Positions 62,113 through 64,000 of a stretch of 64,000 bases of DNA are shown in pieces; positions within the stretch are counted from its first letter, which is position 1, and each line of letters begins with the position of its first letter. Source of the DNA: Thalassobius sp965218685 (GTDB lineage Bacteria; Pseudomonadota; Alphaproteobacteria; Rhodobacterales; Rhodobacteraceae). Below the pieces are notes generated by a model, which worked only from the letters and a program-made list of their open reading frames with translations, was not told where the DNA came from and searched no databases. A program made the position numbers and the translations under genes. The stretch spans positions 62,001 to 126,000 of the forward strand of contig NZ_OZ244657.1 of the NCBI RefSeq assembly GCF_965218685.1, read 5' to 3'.

Positions 62113-63314
62113 CCGCGCGCGCCGTTCGCCATGACGGCTGCAGCAGCCTCCAGCGCGCCGGTCCCGTGTGGGATGTCCAAGGCAATTAGACCGGCCTGGA
62201 TACAGCCCAGCATTCCCATCACCATTTGCGCATTCACATGTCCCATGTGGCCAATGCGAAAGAACCCATCGCCGTTGGGATCACCGTCCTCGGACATGCC
62301 CAGACCGATGCCCAGCGTCATCCCGGCCTCGTTCTGAACCCATTCGCGCAGTTGCGTACCCAAGGGCGCGCCCAGCCGCAACGAGGTCACCGCGTGGCTG
62401 CGATGGGCCGGATCAGCGATGTTAAAGCTCATCGGGCCGCCCTGCCCCCAAGCATCCCCCGCAGCCCAGATCGCACGGGCCAGCGTGGCGTGTCGCAGCC
62501 AGATCTGCTCCATCCCTTCTTCGTGGATCATGTCCAGCGCAGTGCGCAAACCATATAGGTGATGGGTCGGCGGAGTGCCCCCAAAATACTGATAGAAAAT
62601 CTCGGGGGCGGTGCGTGGGCGCCAATCCCAATAGCGGCTGACACGTTCCATTTTACCGCGCGCCTCTGCTGCCCGGTCACCGAAAAACACAAAGCCCAGC
62701 CCCGGCGGCACCATCAAGCCCTTCTGGCTGGCCGCGACCATCACATCCACGCCCCAAGCGTCCATTTCAAATATGTCGCAGCCCAGCGAGGCAATGCAGT
62801 CAGCCATCAGCAACGCTGGGTGGTGCAGATCGTCCAACACCGCCCGCAGCCCCGCGATATCATTGCGCAACCCCGAGGACGTATCCACATGGGTGGCCAG
62901 AACGGCCTTTATCTTGTGCCCCTGATCGGCGCGCAGGGCGTCCTCGATCCGGGTCAGCTCAAAGGGGGTCTGACGGCCAAAATCGATGATCTGCGGCTGG
63001 GCGCCCAGACCCACGGCCATATCCGCCCAGCCATGTCCGAACCGGCCCGTAGCGGGCACCAAAACCTGATCGCCGGGGGCGATGACGTTGGACAGCGCTG
63101 CCTCCCATGCGCCGTGGCCGTTCGAGATATAGATGGCCACCTCGTGCCGCGTCCGGGCGACGCGCTTCAGGTCCGCCACAAGACCGCCCATCATGTCCAC
63201 CAGCTCGCCTTCATAGATATTGGGGGCTGTGCGGTGCATCGCACGCAGCACCGCCTCGGGCATGACCGAGGGGCCAGGAATGGCCAGATAATGCTGTCCG
63301 TTGGCAAGGCTCAT
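62109..63314 (-). CDS. Class V PLP aminotransferase, alanine/serine-glyoxylate type
   Basis: 401 residues. PLP Lys in VAASQKGLMVPPGLGFV, HVDTSSGLRNDI (about 151-162), and opening YLAIPGPSVMPEAVLRAMHR with the substrate-binding PGP motif. Serine--glyoxylate or alanine--glyoxylate aminotransferase family, used in glyoxylate and one-carbon (serine cycle) metabolism; exact donor not resolved. ATG 63314 gives the family N-terminus; the frame upstream to 63395 was not used. Confidence 0.86.
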   Translation of the reverse strand: MSLANGQHYLAIPGPSVMPEAVLRAMHRTAPNIYEGELVDMMGGLVADLKRVARTRHEVAIYISNGHGAWEAALSNVIAPGDQVLVPATGRFGHGWADMAVGLGAQPQIIDFGRQTPFELTRIEDALRADQGHKIKAVLATHVDTSSGLRNDIAGLRAVLDDLHHPALLMADCIASLGCDIFEMDAWGVDVMVAASQKGLMVPPGLGFVFFGDRAAEARGKMERVSRYWDWRPRTAPEIFYQYFGGTPPTHHLYGLRTALDMIHEEGMEQIWLRHATLARAIWAAGDAWGQGGPMSFNIADPAHRSHAVTSLRLGAPLGTQLREWVQNEAGMTLGIGLGMSEDGDPNGDGFFRIGHMGHVNAQMVMGMLGCIQAGLIALDIPHGTGALEAAAAVMANGARG

Positions 63315-63501
63315 GGGAACGACTCCGTAGTAGTGGCCGGACGAGCGTAATCCCTTGCACGGTCGCGTCAATTCCGCATTTCCACGGTGACGCAAGGACG
63401 CGGCGAAACGGCCAAGCTTGCGCCTGTGCGCGTGCTCACATAAAACTCGCCCTCAATTCGGTGCGCCCCGCGCATCCTTGATCCTCGCCGAAAGGGCCCC
63501 C

Positions 63502-64000
63502 ATGGCCGAGACGCCGAATACCTCCTCCGGTTACCTGCTGCGCTGGTTGTGGCGCAACTATCTGCACAAGCATCTGTGGCTGCTGATTGCCGCGACCCTG
63601 TTCATGGCGACCGAGGGCGCGATGCTGGGCGCGCTGAGCTATATGATGAACCCGATGTTCGACCAGATATTCGTGGCCGGAGATCACGCCGCGATCTGGT
63701 GGGTCAGTTTTGCATTTTTCGGCATCTTCTTTGTGCGCGCAATCGCCACGATGGGGCAAAAGGGCCTGCTGGCGCTGATCTCTCAGAGGTCGGCGGCGGA
63801 CATGCGGACCTCGCTTCTGGATCACCTGATGCGGCTGGACGGCAGTTTTCACCAAAGCCATCCGCCCGGTTTCCTGATCCAACGTGTCCAGAGCGACGTT
63901 GAAAGCGTGAACCAGGTCTGGAACGCGGTGATTACCGGGGCCGGGCGGGATTTCATCTCGCTTATCATCCTTATGGGTGTCGCCATTTCGGTGGACTGGC
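63502..64000 (+). CDS. ABC exporter, MsbA-type transmembrane part (partial)
   Basis: First 166 residues only; the gene continues past the window. N-terminal hydrophobic helices at about 25-50 and 66-92, followed by RSAADMRTSLLDHLMRLDGSFHQSHPPG and IQRVQSDVESVN, the intracellular-loop pattern of ABC_membrane type I exporters related to MsbA lipid flippases. The nucleotide-binding domain is not seen. ATG 63502 follows AAAGGGCC. Divergent from the aminotransferase with a 187-bp spacer. Confidence 0.85.
   Translation, partial: MAETPNTSSGYLLRWLWRNYLHKHLWLLIAATLFMATEGAMLGALSYMMNPMFDQIFVAGDHAAIWWVSFAFFGIFFVRAIATMGQKGLLALISQRSAADMRTSLLDHLMRLDGSFHQSHPPGFLIQRVQSDVESVNQVWNAVITGAGRDFISLIILMGVAISVDW

Overview
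The window reads as chromosomal DNA of an alphaproteobacterium of the order Rhodobacterales, most likely the marine Roseobacter group. The basis is the set of protein types (a complete betICBA plus choXWV choline locus, a PccB/ScfR pair, form II CoxL, a DUF1127 protein, type A RNase P RNA), the high GC content and the compact, mostly short operons. Species cannot be assigned from the sequence alone. I see no integrase, transposase, IS element, phage block or CRISPR array.

Layout. 1-4.4 kb: start of pccB (minus), an MFS exporter, an ScfR-type acyl-CoA-responsive regulator with TTTGCAAA sites, and an alpha/beta hydrolase. 4.4-13.8 kb: DUF465 and hemerythrin-like proteins, then the choline locus: betI-betC-betB-betA (minus) turn choline-O-sulfate and choline into glycine betaine, while divergent choX-choW-choV (+) import choline. 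A BetI-like operator lies between the two arms. 13.8-23 kb: DMT and LysE exporters, a 356-bp AT-rich gap with DnaA-box-like sites, yebC, two tail-to-tail SLC13/TrkA-C transporters, a YmdB-type phosphodiesterase, 5-formyl-THF cyclo-ligase and mgtE. 23-31.7 kb: guanine and probable 8-oxoguanine deaminases, a CAP lipoprotein, a histidinol-phosphatase-like enzyme, regulators, a quinone oxidoreductase, DUF1127, a BAX-inhibitor-1 homologue and a VIT1-type carrier. 31.7-38 kb: rpmG, DUF533, rnpB, an AmpD-like amidase, an Excalibur lipoprotein, gatCA, a UPF0173 hydrolase and tadA.

38-46 kb holds the most unusual locus: a one-direction run of rluB, a 28-aa membrane microprotein, xpaC-like, telA-like, a DUF2927 lipoprotein, an SPFH/GYF_2 protein, a 126-aa unknown, a membrane-anchored double zinc-ribbon protein, a nitroreductase and dtd. 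It joins what in Bacillus are two separate membrane-stress modules (xpaC-yaaN and ydjGHI). 46-50.9 kb: tRNA-Leu(TAA) with a long geneless trailer, a TPR protein, a rhomboid, suhB, and divergent metR/metF with two MetR-like sites. 50.9-64 kb: a thioesterase, a DUF2235 hydrolase overlapping a lone form II coxL, an ornithine/lysine-type decarboxylase divergent from an Lrp regulator, valS with an AT-richer insertion, a crotonase, two aminotransferases flanking a 56-aa membrane protein, and the start of an ABC exporter.

Findings I would check first: the XpaC/TelA/SPFH operon with its microprotein, the transcriptionally insulated DnaA-box cluster at 15.4-15.6 kb, the ScfR operators, and the valS insertion.
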